Assembly: GCA_009936895.1 (NCBI GenBank)
Contig: JAACDS010000208.1
Coordinates: 1-6,147 of the forward strand
Source: Pseudomonadota bacterium
GTDB lineage: Bacteria > Pseudomonadota > Gammaproteobacteria > Pseudomonadales > Azotimanducaceae
Direction of reading: 5' to 3'
Length of the DNA stretch: 6,147 bases
Part shown: positions 5,423-6,147 of the stretch, piece by piece
Numbering within the stretch: position 1 is the stretch's first letter
Layout: every line of letters starts with the position of its first letter
The notes under the pieces: model-generated
Databases searched by the model: none
Seen by the model: only the letters and a program-made list of their open reading frames with translations
Told to the model about the DNA's origin: nothing
Translations under genes and position numbers: made by a program

Positions 5423-6147
5423 TTGCCAACGCCTACCGCGAAAATCTGCCACAGCATTACCGAGATAGAGGCCGGGGAATGGAATCGCTGCGCCGACGGC
5501 GCTGGGGCCTACAACCCATTTGCCCGGCACGCGTTCTTGCTCGCCTTGGAAGAAAGCGGCAGCGTAGGACGAGAGACCGGGTGGCAGCCCTTTCATATCG
5601 CGGTCGAGGACGGCAACAACCTGCTGGGGGTTGTCCCGCTCTACCTGAAAAATCACAGTCAAGGCGAATACGTCTTCGACTACGGTTGGGCAGACGCTTG
5701 GCATCGCGCCGGCAACAGCTACTACCCCAAGCTGCAGAGCAGTATTCCGTTTACCCCGGCGACCTGCCCGAAACTGCTCTGTGCGGACGACAGTGAAGCG
5801 CATCAACAACTGTTGCTGGACGCTTGCCTGCAAGTGGCCGAGCAAGCCAAGGTCAGTTCCTTACACATGACCTTTCTTCCCGAATCTCAGTGGGCCCGTG
5901 CAGCCGATGCGGGCTTGCTGCAGCGTATGGACCAGCAGTTTCACTGGCACAATGCCGGCTATCAGTCCTTTGACGAATTCCTGCTGCAGCTGGCCTCCAA
6001 AAAACGCAAAAACTTGAAACGCGAACGCCGGGAAGCACTCGCCAACGACATTGAGATCGACTGGCTCACCGGGGCAGACCTCACCGAAGCGCACTGGGAT
6101 GCCTTTTATCAGTTCTATCTGGACACGGGTTCGCGAAAATGGGGAAC
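5423..6147 (+). CDS. FemAB-like GNAT-superfamily acyltransferase (PF04339/DUF482 type), cut at right edge
   Basis: The frame is open from 5357 to the window end and its first 241 codons resemble the peptidogalycan biosynthesis/recognition family (FemAB-like, usually about 380 residues). Seen from the TTG start: EIEAGEW (14-20), NPFARHAFLLALEESGSVG (31-49), GWQPFHIAVEDG (53-64), VVPLYLKNHSQGEYVFDYGW (70-89), ADAWHRAG (90-97), YYPKLQSSIPFTP (100-112) and a later basic KKRKNLKRERREAL helix, all typical in order. The substrate of this family is not known to me; a transferase on cell-wall or aminoacyl/acyl donors is inference from the fold. No ATG is available. TTG 5423 has GAGA 6 nt upstream and gives a usual-length N-terminus; GTG 5384 is the alternative without a visible ribosome site. 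TATCAT (5389-5394) could be a -10 box that would fit the 5423 start. The opposite-strand frame over 5315-5845 is a shadow. Confidence 0.87.
   Translation, partial: MPTPTAKICHSITEIEAGEWNRCADGAGAYNPFARHAFLLALEESGSVGRETGWQPFHIAVEDGNNLLGVVPLYLKNHSQGEYVFDYGWADAWHRAGNSYYPKLQSSIPFTPATCPKLLCADDSEAHQQLLLDACLQVAEQAKVSSLHMTFLPESQWARAADAGLLQRMDQQFHWHNAGYQSFDEFLLQLASKKRKNLKRERREALANDIEIDWLTGADLTEAHWDAFYQFYLDTGSRKWG

Noticed and set aside
5315..5845. Open frame on the minus strand, 176 codons
   Set aside because: Plus-strand translation in this stretch gives clear FemAB-like acyltransferase motifs, and the minus frame would read through the terminator.
5861..6094. Minus-strand frames near the right edge
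   Set aside because: Antisense to the acyltransferase gene that runs off the window.

Overview
The window reads as a compact chromosomal segment of a proteobacterium, most likely a gammaproteobacterium. The octaprenyl diphosphate synthase resembles IspB and the proteins have a gammaproteobacterial flavour. A lineage below class cannot be fixed from the sequence. No mobile element, CRISPR array, rRNA or tRNA was seen. The two ends cut through genes.

Left part (1-2137): a Baeyer-Villiger flavin monooxygenase gene on the minus strand runs off the left edge, with both family fingerprints intact. A spacer of about 300 bp separates it from the divergent gene for an IspB-type polyprenyl diphosphate synthase (quinone side chains) and holds candidate promoters for both directions.

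Middle (2138-3971): directly behind ispB, probably in one operon, lies a 440-450 residue RNase J-like metallo-beta-lactamase/beta-CASP protein that lacks the usual C-terminal domain. Its translation start is unusual. There is no ATG; the start is TTG or GTG, and an out-of-frame eight-codon ORF has the better Shine-Dalgarno spacing. A palindrome sits between this gene and a convergent gene for a small four-helix membrane protein of unknown function, which starts with GTG behind a good ribosome binding site and has its own upstream promoter-like region with an inverted repeat.

Right part (4162-6147): a carboxymuconolactone decarboxylase-family gene (minus) and a small flavodoxin-fold gene (plus) are divergent and share about 110 bp, with a perfect 6-3-6 inverted repeat next to a TATAGT box. 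The flavodoxin gene ends in a hairpin plus T-run terminator. Behind it begins a FemAB-like/GNAT-type acyltransferase gene (PF04339 type) that runs off the right edge.

The genes do not form a single obvious pathway. Housekeeping functions (quinone synthesis, RNA turnover) are flanked by oxidative or redox accessory genes. I found no convincing previously undescribed system. The best leads are the ispB-rnj start arrangement, the short RNase J and the two operator-like inverted repeats.
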